Source: Tenrec ecaudatus (taxonomy: Eukaryota > Chordata > Mammalia > Afrosoricida > Tenrecidae). Taken from it: a DNA stretch of 64,000 nt. Location of the stretch: NCBI RefSeq assembly GCF_050624435.1, contig NC_134535.1, positions 74,458,494 to 74,522,493 on the forward strand. The letters are read 5' to 3'. The notes beneath the pieces were generated by a model, which saw only the letters and a program-made list of their open reading frames with translations, was not told the origin of the DNA and ran no database searches. Shown here piece by piece: positions 54,754-64,000 of this stretch. Within the stretch, counting starts at the first letter, position 1. Each line of letters opens with the position of its first letter. The position numbers were made by a program, and so were the translations under genes.

Positions 54754-54960
54754 GTAAGCGCGGCCAGGCCCAGGGCTGCCCCGGGCCGAGGCCCGACCCC
54801 CGCCGCGGCCTTTCTCTCCCTCCCCCCGGGCGCCCTCTTGCCCGCTCCCCTCGGCCGACCCAGCCTTCCCGCCCGCGCGCCGGCCCCGGCCCGCTCTCCG
54901 GGCCGCGCCGCGCCGTGCCCCCGCCGCCTGCGGGGGGTCGCGGGTGAGCCTCCTGCCCGC

Positions 54961-57181
54961 GGGTGGGGGCCCGGGCTGCTCGGTGCGACCCCCTACCCCC
55001 CCCTTAGGAGTCCGGCGCCTTCTGGTGGTTGGGGACCCCTTCTCGGAAGTTCCAAGTGCCCACAGCCCCCCCGCCCCGGTTCAGGCTCCCCAGTGCCCCG
55101 ACCTGCCTGCCAAAGGCCCGGGCGATGCCTGGGTGGTACCCGACCATGCCCAGGAGCTGCCTGGACCCAGGCGAAGTTGGGGATTATAGATAGAATCTCG
55201 TGAGGCAGAGGAAACGGGTCGTGTTGCTCGGGCCCGGCTACGGCCAGTCGAGGGTAAACAGCAGTGCGGTTAGCTTATCTTTTTCAGGCCGTAGGACTGG
55301 GAAGCCTGAAAACGATAAGCTAGTTGCACAGTAAAAAGTGCTATAGAGCATGCCTTTAGGAGCCTTGGCTGTACACAGCCAGCCGGCCCCTGGGTACGGA
55401 GGGCCAGCTGATGGACCACTCGGGCGGCTCCTTGAATGTCACGTGAATTTGCCCCCACTCTGACCCCCCCTCCCCAGCTACTGCCGTTCCAACTCATACC
55501 AAATCCCAAAGCAAAAACCGTGGAGTCAGTGCTGACACACACTGATCCTATATATGGTTTCTGAGGCTGTACGTTTTGGGGATTATAGATTGCCTCATCT
55601 TTCCCCCAAGGAGTGGCTGGTGGATTTGACCTTGCAGTGCAGGGCTGACCCAGAAGGTCCACCGAGGCACCTACTCACAACAGATTCTTCATTGCAGTCA
55701 CCTTCACTGGCGGCCCAGTCAACTCTTTAAAGTTTTGTTCACATAGAACTCACCTAACATACAATTCCGTAGTTCAGTCACCTCAAGAAGAGCTGTATAA
55801 GAATCTTAGACTGATGTCCTCATTCTTGTATTCATCGCTATTAGCAGCTCAGAAATCATGGAAAAGGCTTGGGGTCGTTGCTTACAAGGCTTTGAATCTG
55901 CCCTTCCCCACTTCAGTCACAGCCACTCAGGTGGAAAACTTGAATGGACCTGACATTGTAAAATAGGGGTGAACCAGCATAAACCAGGACGGAAAAATCA
56001 CGATGGGTGCCCTGCTAGAACATAATCTCCTTGGAAAAGAAGAGCGTGTGCACAGCCACGGAACATCGGACTCAAACAATAGTGTCCCACTCAAAGATGA
56101 TGGCTCTTGATGCTGCTTTGAGTGTGTGTGGTTCTCCACAGTCCTGGCATTAATCCAGTCTCCCTTCTGGGCCTCTCATTCCAGGTCCTTGACCCCCACA
56201 GAGTTTTCCATTGTGACGATCACTTAAAAAATCCAGGTCTCATCTAATTTCACAACGTTGCCAATGACTGAGCCTGTTTGTAGTGGTTTGCAGCCCCATT
56301 TTCTCACATTAAAGTAAGCCTCAATAACTACACCCCCATTCCCACATTCCTGCACACTTAGGAATAGTTCTTGTCGGCATCGCCTGGCTTCCTTCATTAG
56401 AAACCTTTCTTAGGGCATCAAATAACTTAGTATCGGGTCTACAGAAGCAGGAACTCTGAGAAGGGAGATAAAAGAGGAATAAAACATTTAAATTGTATGA
56501 GATACCACAGTTGTCTCCTTCTTTGCTTTAGTTCTTTGTAATGTTTTAAGTTCCTTCACAGAACATAGAAGGATATTCTATGGCTCTGGGTTTTCAAAAG
56601 ACCAGGATAGCCATGCAGCATAGTTAGGGAGTGAGGTGAGTTCAAGAAAGAACAAGGGACTGAAAAGGACACAGTAGTGGCAGCAAGCTAGAAGCCGGAG
56701 CGGCGCGTCCTTGCCCTTTCTTCCAGGAGCCAGCAGCCTGGTGATTGTCGTGGAGTACGTGTATGACGCTTGGCGCTGGGAGGAGAAAAACAGATTCCTT
56801 GGTGAGGTGAGAAAGCTTATACTTAGGAAGAAATCAGGAGGAGGAGAATACGAGCCAGCAGCTCTGGTACTGGAGTGCCACGTGGTGTGTCTCTGGCTGC
56901 TTCTCAGGTACCAGGCTAGCAGCTTTTTTTATTTTTAAACAGACTATTGGATTTTTACCAGGGATTTTGGATCTTGTCTTGCCAATTTCTTTTTATGCAT
57001 TTGGATATTTGTAGTGAGAGAGGCCCCCCTCGCCCTTGTTTTCACTGTCCTGGTCACTGGAAGAGTAGAGTAGCTCTTCTGTTCCCCGCCCAGGGTTTGG
57101 AAACACTAAAGGCTGGAGGCACTGTCTCATGCGGGGCTCTTCACTTGAAAGGACGTTCTTAACCGTCTTGTCCTTCCGCAG
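54961..57181 (+). other. ZBTB39: ZBTB39 intron 1
   Basis: From the donor at 54754 to the acceptor at 57180-57181. It holds one minus-strand SINE (55495-55665); the rest shows nothing I can name. Confidence 0.55.
55495..55665 (-). repeat. AfroSINE, minus strand, diverged
   Basis: 'accaaatcccaaagcaaaaaccgtggagtcagtgctgacacacactgatcctatat' (tail), 'gtttctgaggctgtacg', 'gagtggctggtggatttgaccttgc'. Confidence 0.72.
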
Positions 57182-57225
57182 ATGAAACGTGCGGATACGG
57201 AGGCAACTTCGTAGGAGCTGCTAAG

Positions 57226-59352
57226 ATGGGCATGCGGATCAAGCTGCAGAGCACCAACCACCCCAGCAACCTGCTGAAGGAGCTCAACAAGTGCCGGCTC
57301 TCGGAGACCATGTGCGATGTCACCATTGTGGTGGGGAGCCGCTCCTTCCCAGCCCACAAGGCTGTGCTGGCCTGTGCAGCGGGCTACTTCCAGAACCTCT
57401 TCCTGAACACTGGGCTTGATGCCGTCAGGACGTACGTGGTGGACTTCATCACTCCGGCCAACTTTGAGAAGATTCTGAGCTTTGTCTACACGTCAGAGCT
57501 CTTTACAGACCTGATCAATGTTGGGGTCATCTACGAAGTGGCTGAGCGTCTGGGCATGGAAGACCTCCTCCGGGCCTGTCACTCCACCTTCCCTGACCTG
57601 GAGAGCACCGCAGGGGCCAAGCCCCTGACCAGCACCAGTGAGAGCCATGCGGGTACCCTGAGTTGTACCTCCGCAGAGCCCCCCCACCCCCTTGGAGAAC
57701 TCCGAGGTGGTGTGGAGCACTTGGGTCCTGATAGAACCTATGTGCCGCTCAGTGATGCTGGAGCAAGCTACAAAGAGGAAGAGAAAGTTATTGCCAGTGA
57801 CACTAACCATGGCCTGCCACCGCCACCGCCACCAAAGACAGAAGACCGTGTCGAGGCCCCAGCTCCCTTCACATCCGCCCCCAGCACAGTGACCCCGCTG
57901 GGCCTGGGCACTGTCAGCATGGGCATGCAGACCAGCATGAGCTCCTGCCCGCCATACAAAGTTCAGAGCAATGGAGACTTCAGTAAAAGCAGCTTCTTCG
58001 CTGCTGACAACGCAGTAGACGTGACCACGGGGAGCAACTGCGTGAGCAACAGCGAGCTGTGCAAAGAGCCGAGCTGTGGGCAGATGGCGGAGTTCCAGCT
58101 GGAGGACCTGGGGGATGATGACTTGCAGTTCGAAGACGCCAATGAGGAGATCGGCACCGCCGAGGAGGTGATCGAGCTGAGTGATGACAGTGAGGACGAG
58201 CTGGCCTTTGGTGAGAGTGAGAGCCGGGAGAACAAGGCCATGCCCTGCCAAGTGTGCAAGAAAGTGCTGGAGCCCAACATCCAGCTGATCCGGCAGCATG
58301 CTCGTGACCATGTGGACCTGCTGACGGGCAACTGCAAGGTGTGTGAGACCCACTTCCAGGACCGAAACTCCCGCGTGACCCACGTCCTGTCCCACATTGG
58401 TATTTTCCTGTTCTCCTGCGACATGTGTGAAACCAAGTTCTTTACCCAGTGGCAGCTGACCCTCCACCGGCAGGATGGCATCTTTGAGAACAACATCATT
58501 GTCCACCCCAATGACCCACTCCCTGGAAAGCTGGGCCTCTTTGCAGGGGCGGCCTCCCCAGACTTGAAATGTGCTGCCTGCGGGAGGGGATTGGCCAAAG
58601 ATTTCCACGTGGTCCGGGGCCACATCCTTGACCATCTAAACATGAAGGGCCAGGCTTGCTGCGTCTGTGACCAGCGTCATCTCAACCTCTGCAGCCTCAT
58701 GTGGCACACGCTCTCCCACCTTGGCATTTCGGTCTTCTCCTGCTCCGTCTGTGCTAATAGCTTTGTGGACTGGCATCTCCTGGAGAAGCACATGGCCGTC
58801 CACCAAAGCCTGGAAGATGCCCTCTTCCGCTGCCAGCGGTGCAGCCAGAGCTTCAAGTCGGAGGCGGCCTACCGCTATCACGTCAGCCAGCACAAATGTA
58901 ACAGTGTCCTGGACGTGCGGCCCGGCCTGGGCCTACAGCACTCAGCTCTTCAGAAACGGAAGCTGCCGGCTGAGGAGTTCCTGAGTGAGGAGCTAGCTCT
59001 GCCGGGCCAACCCGGCAACAGCAAGTACAGCTGCAAGGTCTGTGGCAAGAGGTTTGCCCACACCAGCGAGTTCAACTACCACCGGCGGATCCACACGGGC
59101 GAGAAGCCCTACCAGTGTAAGGTGTGCCACAAGTTCTTCCGAGGCCGCTCGACCATCAAGTGCCACCTGAAGACACACTCCGGGGCCCTCATGTACCGCT
59201 GCACCGTCTGCGGTCATTACAGCTCCACCCTCAACCTCATGAGCAAGCACGTCGGCGTGCACAAAGGCAGCCTTCCCCCGGACTTCACCATCGAGCAGAC
59301 CTTCATGTACATTATCCATTCCAAAGAGGCAGAGAAGAGTCCGGACAGCTGA
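57226..59352 (+). CDS. ZBTB39: Zinc finger and BTB domain-containing protein 39
   Basis: A nuclear BTB/C2H2 zinc-finger protein, presumed DNA-binding transcription factor; target genes are not known to me. One exon of 708 codons plus stop (human 712). The start MGMRIKLQSTNHPSNLL matches human, which decides for the ATG at 57226 over the in-frame ATG six bases later. The BTB/POZ dimerisation domain covers about residues 20-125 (CDVTIVVGSRSFPAHKAVLA). A proline-rich linker follows. An acidic stretch (about 300-328) contains VIELSDDSEDE, a SUMO-interaction-type motif. Several atypical zinc fingers start at Cys341 (CQVC). Near the C-terminus, from Cys603, are canonical fingers joined by HTGEKPYQC. 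The C-terminus ends KEAEKSPDS. Intact. The paralogue group is ZBTB; identity rests on recall of the human protein. Confidence 0.95.
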   Translation: MGMRIKLQSTNHPSNLLKELNKCRLSETMCDVTIVVGSRSFPAHKAVLACAAGYFQNLFLNTGLDAVRTYVVDFITPANFEKILSFVYTSELFTDLINVGVIYEVAERLGMEDLLRACHSTFPDLESTAGAKPLTSTSESHAGTLSCTSAEPPHPLGELRGGVEHLGPDRTYVPLSDAGASYKEEEKVIASDTNHGLPPPPPPKTEDRVEAPAPFTSAPSTVTPLGLGTVSMGMQTSMSSCPPYKVQSNGDFSKSSFFAADNAVDVTTGSNCVSNSELCKEPSCGQMAEFQLEDLGDDDLQFEDANEEIGTAEEVIELSDDSEDELAFGESESRENKAMPCQVCKKVLEPNIQLIRQHARDHVDLLTGNCKVCETHFQDRNSRVTHVLSHIGIFLFSCDMCETKFFTQWQLTLHRQDGIFENNIIVHPNDPLPGKLGLFAGAASPDLKCAACGRGLAKDFHVVRGHILDHLNMKGQACCVCDQRHLNLCSLMWHTLSHLGISVFSCSVCANSFVDWHLLEKHMAVHQSLEDALFRCQRCSQSFKSEAAYRYHVSQHKCNSVLDVRPGLGLQHSALQKRKLPAEEFLSEELALPGQPGNSKYSCKVCGKRFAHTSEFNYHRRIHTGEKPYQCKVCHKFFRGRSTIKCHLKTHSGALMYRCTVCGHYSSTLNLMSKHVGVHKGSLPPDFTIEQTFMYIIHSKEAEKSPDS

Positions 59353-62300
59353 CTGGGTCCCAGCAGAGCCAGGGGGGCCCCCGGCCCACAGGGGGCTGCC
59401 CCCGGGGGCAGCCGGGACACCGATTTCCCAATGGCTCCTGGTCCCTTCTTGGCTGAACTTAGAATTTTGCCTTGCTAAGAATTCTGTTCGGTGTTGTGTC
59501 CGAAGAAGAAACAGAAAGAAAGAGCACATGAGCTGAGTTACTGAAGCAATGACCCGACCACGCTTACCTCCATTACCAGTTCTGGCCCACCAAGGGCTGT
59601 GTGTTTGATTCCACTGAGGCGGGTTCTGGGATCCAATCAAGCAGTTGGTGGCAGCTAGATCCCATTCTCTGGCCTCTCTTAAGTTTTCGTTTACCTGATA
59701 GGTTTTATGCTGCTAAGAATCCAGCCACAGCCTCATGGACGAGAGAGATGGGGAGAGGTTTTCTCTGTAGGTATCGCTGCCAGACCTCCGGCCAGGACCA
59801 CCGATCATGAGAAAGCTCTTGGAAATGGAATTTTCTAGAAAAGACCAGTCAGCAAGGCGGCTGGCCTCAGGTCCTCAGCAGGGGAAAGGTGTCAGATGAA
59901 GGTGTCTGCCTATCCTGCGGCCCTGATGTGCTAATTGAACAGTGAGAAGATCGTTTGGCAGCTGGATCCAAAGGGGGACAAAGCTTCCCACCGAGAGGAA
60001 GGGGTCAGTCCTCACCAGCCAGCAGTGGTAGCATCGGAGGACCCGAAGGGAGCTTACACTCTTCTCATTTCCAAAGAAAGATGATTTAATAGAATGTTGG
60101 CCCTGGAGGTCAGACCTTCCCATGGGGTGAGGTGGGCAGCGAGCCACTCATACAGTCTTTGTCATTTTGGCCACCTCCGTCGACTTTGTGTTTCTTGGGC
60201 AGGTGGGGGTGTCTGGGAGCAGCAGCCTTGCCTTAATCTACATCCAGTCCCCTGCCCAGGCAGGTCTGCGCCTGGCCCCTAGTGGAGGTGAGAAGGCCCC
60301 TTGGGATGGCGCGGTGGACTCTGAGCTCTGCAGGTGGCAGGGCCTGAGTCACTGGCAGTGGTATGTAGTGGAGTGTGAGTCTTGACTGTCTGAATCCGGT
60401 GACACTGTTGTTTACTTTGTGCTAACAGGGCCCGCGCTTTGGCAACTCCCATTTGACCTTCTGGAATTGATGCTGATCTGTCAGTGCGTCACCTCCAGGG
60501 GGCGTTGTCTGAGGGCTGCTGGTTCCGATTGCCCTTGGTGGGTGGAGGACCAGGCCAGGCGGTTTCCTGTGGGGCTGGTTGACTCTCTGCTTCAATGATA
60601 TGAAAGGGCTCTTGCTCAAAGAAGGCTTAGGGGAGAGGGCTCTCAGACCTTGTGTATTCACAAGGTGGCTCCTCAGTACCTCATACTACCTCACCCTGCT
60701 CACGTGAGCTCTGGGAGCCCCTGGCCTCCACCCTGACACTGCCCCAGTTGGCTGGGCGCCAGCAGCACCAGGCTGTTTTCACAAGCAAGGGATTGTCACG
60801 GAATGCACAGAGCCTTTCTGAACACAAATATTTATTTATTTTTGTTTTTGTATGCAGAATTCCCAGCATCTTTTTGAGAGACCAGATTTTTAGGAAAACG
60901 AGTTTCTCCCTGGCAAGTAGCCATATTCCAGGCAGCTGCGCTGTGCAGCGATTTGGGGGGCAGGAGTCATGTCAAGACCGGGAAGGGAGAACATGTCAAG
61001 CCTTTTCAACAAGCAGATTCTTTCCCGATGGGCTTGAGCAGAGTAAACCCAGGGAACACGGTAGGCAGTGGACATGGGGGTCCAAGAAGTTGGGACCAAG
61101 AGCAGGGGTCCAGTTAGAGTCCCAGGTCTCTCATCCCCTTGTTACCAGCCCTGTGAAGCAGTAGACCAGGGACGGAGCTGAGGGGATCATGTCTCGTGAA
61201 GAACTGATCTGCACCTTTTATATCTTTCTAAACTTGTTGGATATCCCCTTGAGACATTTTCGTCAGGACAGCATGGTGGGCATGTTGACTGGCTTCCCCC
61301 TACTGGCTCTCGGGAATCTTAAGAAGGCAAATGTGTGACAGATTGTGGTGTCCCCGCTGGCTTCTGCAGGCCTGGGTGATCCCTCCTCGGCTGTGGGGTG
61401 AAGGCAAGATTTTAGACTGGCCGGGTGTGAGAGAGGTGATACTTACCTGCAAAATATGCTGGAGAAATCTTTTTTTTAACAGAGGCCTCTTGGATGCTGG
61501 GTGCTCTGTATACTTAGCCTGGAACTGTGAAGTTTTCCCGTTAGTCGGTAAACCAAAAAGCAAATCCTCGAAACACTACAGACTGGGTCCCCTGGTCCCC
61601 TGTAGGTTAAGGGGTTGATCAGTTGTTCCCAGTCCAACATGTAGCAGGATCCGGAGTCCACAAAGCTCAGTGACCAAACGCTGCCCCTCTTGTGCTCCTC
61701 CTCATCACCCCTGGACGCCCCCTGGGTGTCACTTTGACGCCCCCTGCCTCTAGCGCTCCCTCTTCCCAACCGTCTTACTTGAAACATTGCGGTGGCAGAG
61801 GGCGTGCTAGGATACTTGGTGAAGGTAAATGTTTGCTTTATTGTGAGTGCTTTTCCAGCCTTCTGTCCGTTTGGGTGTATGTACCCCTTGGCTCCTGGAG
61901 GGGAGTTCGGCACTGTCTGGTGCAGTTGGGTCTGGGGCTTCTCTTTGACCCTCCCAAGTCCTTTCTCTGCCCTTCCCCTTTCTCTTGTTCTGTACTCAGG
62001 GCTGGCTGCGTCATTGGCAGAGCCCCTTGTTCAAAAGCAGCTAAGAACCTCAAGATGGAGACTGTAGATCGTGCAACCAAGCATGGGGCCTGCCTGCTTC
62101 TTTCCTGAGGGCCAGGGGTTGTTTGTGTGGGGCTCTGGGGTAACTGGAGGAGGCTGTGAGTAGCCAAGAGAAGGGGATCAGTATCCCAGCATTCCTTCCA
62201 CTCAATCACCGCTCACTGGTGCCCAAACTGGGAAGCTAACTGGTGCCCAAACTGTCCCCTAATACTTGGTCCTAAGTTTTAAGACCCTTGGAGTCTGCAG

Positions 62301-63060
62301 ATCATGGCTAGTTGGGAATTAAAGAGGTGGGTGTTGGGCGGCCTAGGGGCCCTAAGAACAAGGCAATGGGTAAGAGTTCTTGCTGGCTCTATTTCTGATC
62401 AGCATCGCCTTGTCCCCAGGACAAGCCTTGAGGCTTAAATACCTTCTCTCCAGTTGGGTTTTTGCTACTGATCACTACACCCCCCCCCCCCCTGCCCCAA
62501 GGTGGTCTCTGGCCTCTGCTGTGCCCTGCTGCTCCAGACGCCTCAACTCTGGAACTAAATGAAAATCTCTCTCTAGATGGGCACACTGGCTTTGTCGGCC
62601 TGGAGTGGGTGTGGGGAGAGCTCTGTGCCCATCTGGGAACCCTCCCCTGCCTCGTCCCCCGCCCCACCCAGAAAGTCAGGAAGCAGGAGACCCAGTGTTC
62701 CTTTCAATGTGATTACTCACCACAAACATCACATCAAAATGAAAATGAAATTGTTTTGATGTTGATGTTTCACAACACCCCTTCCCCGTCCAGCCTCCTC
62801 TCCCCTCCACATCTACGAGACTCTTCTGTGAAGCAGAGGAGTTTTGACATCTGACTCCTTCCATTAAATTAATAATAAGTACTGACCTCCTAATATTTAA
62901 GTGTTTACTATCTATTGCTGTAAAGTTTTGTATATTTTGTAAACTTTTTCCCCCAAATAGTAGAAGTCTAAAATGGTTGTACATCTGATTCTTTTATATT
63001 CCATTGTTCGGCACAAAGTGTGGTTTTTATTTAGAATAAAAAAAGCAGATTGGAATTGTG
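59353..63060 (+). other. ZBTB39: ZBTB39 3' UTR
   Basis: No further exon or clear gene lies between the stop and AATAAA at 63035. The last 200 bases before the signal are AT-rich and look slowly evolving (tgctgtaaagttttgtatattttgtaaac). A 3.7-kb 3' UTR suits a ZBTB gene with one long last exon. A C-run lies at about 62480-62493. An AGCCA/TTTA-rich stretch at 60826-60850 (atttatttatttttg) contains AU-rich pentamers that could affect mRNA stability. Confidence 0.6.
63035..63040 (+). terminator. ZBTB39: Likely ZBTB39 polyadenylation signal
   Basis: AATAAA within 'ttagaataaaaaaagcag', followed by the GT/T-rich 'gaattgtgtgttcttttcc' within 35 bases, a complete poly(A) site layout. Confidence 0.7.
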
Positions 63061-64000
63061 TGTTCTTTTCCTCCTGGCAGACCGTGCTCATCCCTCCAGG
63101 GCTGCTGGTCGGGCTCGGCACTCTTCTTGCGGCAGCGTTCTGCTCAGCTGCTGTTGGAATTCTGTCCCGGGGCTGGAATTCCCCAGGATTAGTTTGTTAA
63201 CCTGTTTTTCTTGGGAAATTAAGTCAATGATCCAGCCTTTTTTATAGGAACCGTTTCTGTCTGACCCGAAAGAGCCGAGGCCAGCCAGCCTGGACGTTAT
63301 GGAGCGAGAGGTTTGGTCACAAACTCTTGTCAATACTATTTAACTTGCTGTCGTGTGATGCATCAGAGTAGGGACGGGCTAGTCATCAAAGAAGAGAGGA
63401 AGATTAAAATGGGAGGCAGAGGTTTGGTGTAATTTCACAAGGTGGATACAAATATTTCCACAGCAAAGGGGATGAGACCACCAAAAGGAGGGTCTGGCCT
63501 CAGCACAAGGCCCAGGCTCCCCAGTACTGGAAAACGAGCAGTGGGCGCAGACAGGTCCTGCTTGGCACCCTTTCATGGCAGGGAAGGCCCCCAGCAAGTA
63601 TTTGTGCTGCCAGGCTGGGAACTGGCCATCGGGTTGGAACCAGTGGGAAGAAGAGCAAGATTTGGGGGAGGAGGGTCCTGGGTCGTGGGTGATATAAAAC
63701 AGGTTGTAGTTGTTTTTTAAATCCCTGGAACCCAAGTCTGAGGAAACGGGGGCATCAGATCCCAGCGTGGTGGTTTTTTTTTTTTGGCGGGGGGGAACAA
63801 GGGAGAAATGTCATTTTAATGCATTTTCTATATTGGGGTGGTAAGTCCTTACTGAAACCTTAAGCTGCAACCCAGGCTCCTGCTTCGAAAAGCCTCAGCT
63901 CCGTGCCACTAGATTGCTGTCTGTGGGCATGGTGGGCAGAGGGATCCCAGGCAGACCCAGGCACAGGCACTGGAGCAGGCATGTGGTGCATCCAGCGAAT
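63061..64000. other. Downstream sequence, nothing recognised
   Basis: No exon or named repeat. A T-run lies at 63772-63785 and, on the minus strand, ATTAAA at 63815-63820. In human the next gene is GPR182 facing ZBTB39, so a minus-strand 3' UTR is possible here, but no coding sequence supports it. Confidence 0.4.

Larger units (their letters stand above)
54060..54960 (+). promoter_or_regulatory. ZBTB39: CpG-island promoter of ZBTB39
   Basis: Very GC-rich and CpG-rich sequence, about 900 bases, without a TATA box. It contains the 27-bp tandem array (54363-54600) and ends with a strong donor (gccggg|gtaagcg, GT at 54754). It lies 2.4 kb before the ZBTB39 coding exon on the same strand, where a housekeeping-type first exon is expected. 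Confidence 0.75.
54727..57214 (+). other. Spliced upstream ORF in the ZBTB39 leader
   Basis: ATG at 54727 gives nine codons to the donor. Joined to 57182 it continues ATG AAA CGT and ends at TAG (57212-57214): 19 codons, MVLGAPRSRMKRADTEATS. A second ATG in the same frame starts exon 2, giving a 10-codon version. The stop is 11 bases before the main ATG, so ribosomes translating it would have little room to reinitiate. It depends on the inferred splice. Confidence 0.4.

Noticed and set aside
54178-55203. Open frame of 341 codons with repeated ALPPPG-type segments
   Set aside because: It runs through a 27-bp tandem array (divisible by three) in a CpG island, where stop codons are rare. The repeats come from the DNA array and the frame matches no known protein.
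57493-58635. 380-codon open frame on the minus strand
   Set aside because: It is the shadow of the ZBTB39 coding exon in the opposite frame; the plus strand encodes the known protein with conserved domains.
63720-64000. 3' end of GPR182 on the minus strand
   Set aside because: Only human gene order and an ATTAAA on the minus strand suggest it; no coding sequence is visible, so it is not called.

Overview
This is a vertebrate nuclear (mammalian) window holding three protein genes in one orientation, all on the + strand: MYO1A (coding 3300-26185), TAC3 (coding 38008-42231) and ZBTB39 (coding 57226-59352). The same neighbourhood (MYO1A, TAC3, ZBTB39) is known from human 12q13, so it is an ordinary conserved synteny block. 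All three genes look intact. The 27 MYO1A coding exons join in frame to 1044 codons with AG/GT borders throughout. TAC3 joins to 123 codons with a perfect neurokinin B. ZBTB39 has its coding region in a single exon, as expected.

The repeats identify the lineage. The window is full of tRNA-derived AfroSINE copies (head like 'agccctggtggcgcagtggtta', tail like 'gggtcgctatgagtcgg'), BovB/RTE LINE pieces sharing that 3' tail, a young L1 3' UTR family, and hAT transposons with SPIN and SPIN-like termini. AfroSINEs mean Afrotheria. AfroSINE plus SPIN points to a tenrec, most likely Echinops telfairi; this species call is inference from repeats remembered, not from a search.

Layout. 1-3213: sequence upstream of MYO1A with one SINE and MIR relics. 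3214-26430: MYO1A, whose largest intron (15915-23722) is a transposon sink (old L1 5' region with a younger L1 inside, a 1.1-kb BovB piece, L2). 26430-37400: intergenic, with an L1-derived minisatellite, a run of six SINEs (three +, then three -) and a 482-bp SPIN. 37440-44565: TAC3. 44570-54050: intergenic, with a second SPIN, an ERVL-type LTR fossil and a nested island (BovB interrupted by a mariner, itself interrupted by an L1 end, and by an LTR-like insert). 54060-63060: ZBTB39, from a CpG-island promoter with a 27-bp tandem array through one 2.3-kb intron to a 3.7-kb 3' UTR. 63060-64000: nothing recognised.

The genes do not form a pathway. MYO1A is a brush-border motor, TAC3 a neuropeptide precursor and ZBTB39 a BTB zinc-finger transcription factor. 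I found no new enzymatic or defence system. The observations most worth checking are the nine-unit array of CTCF-like cores at the ZBTB39 promoter, a spliced upstream ORF ending 11 bases before the ZBTB39 start codon, and the shared SINE/BovB tail.
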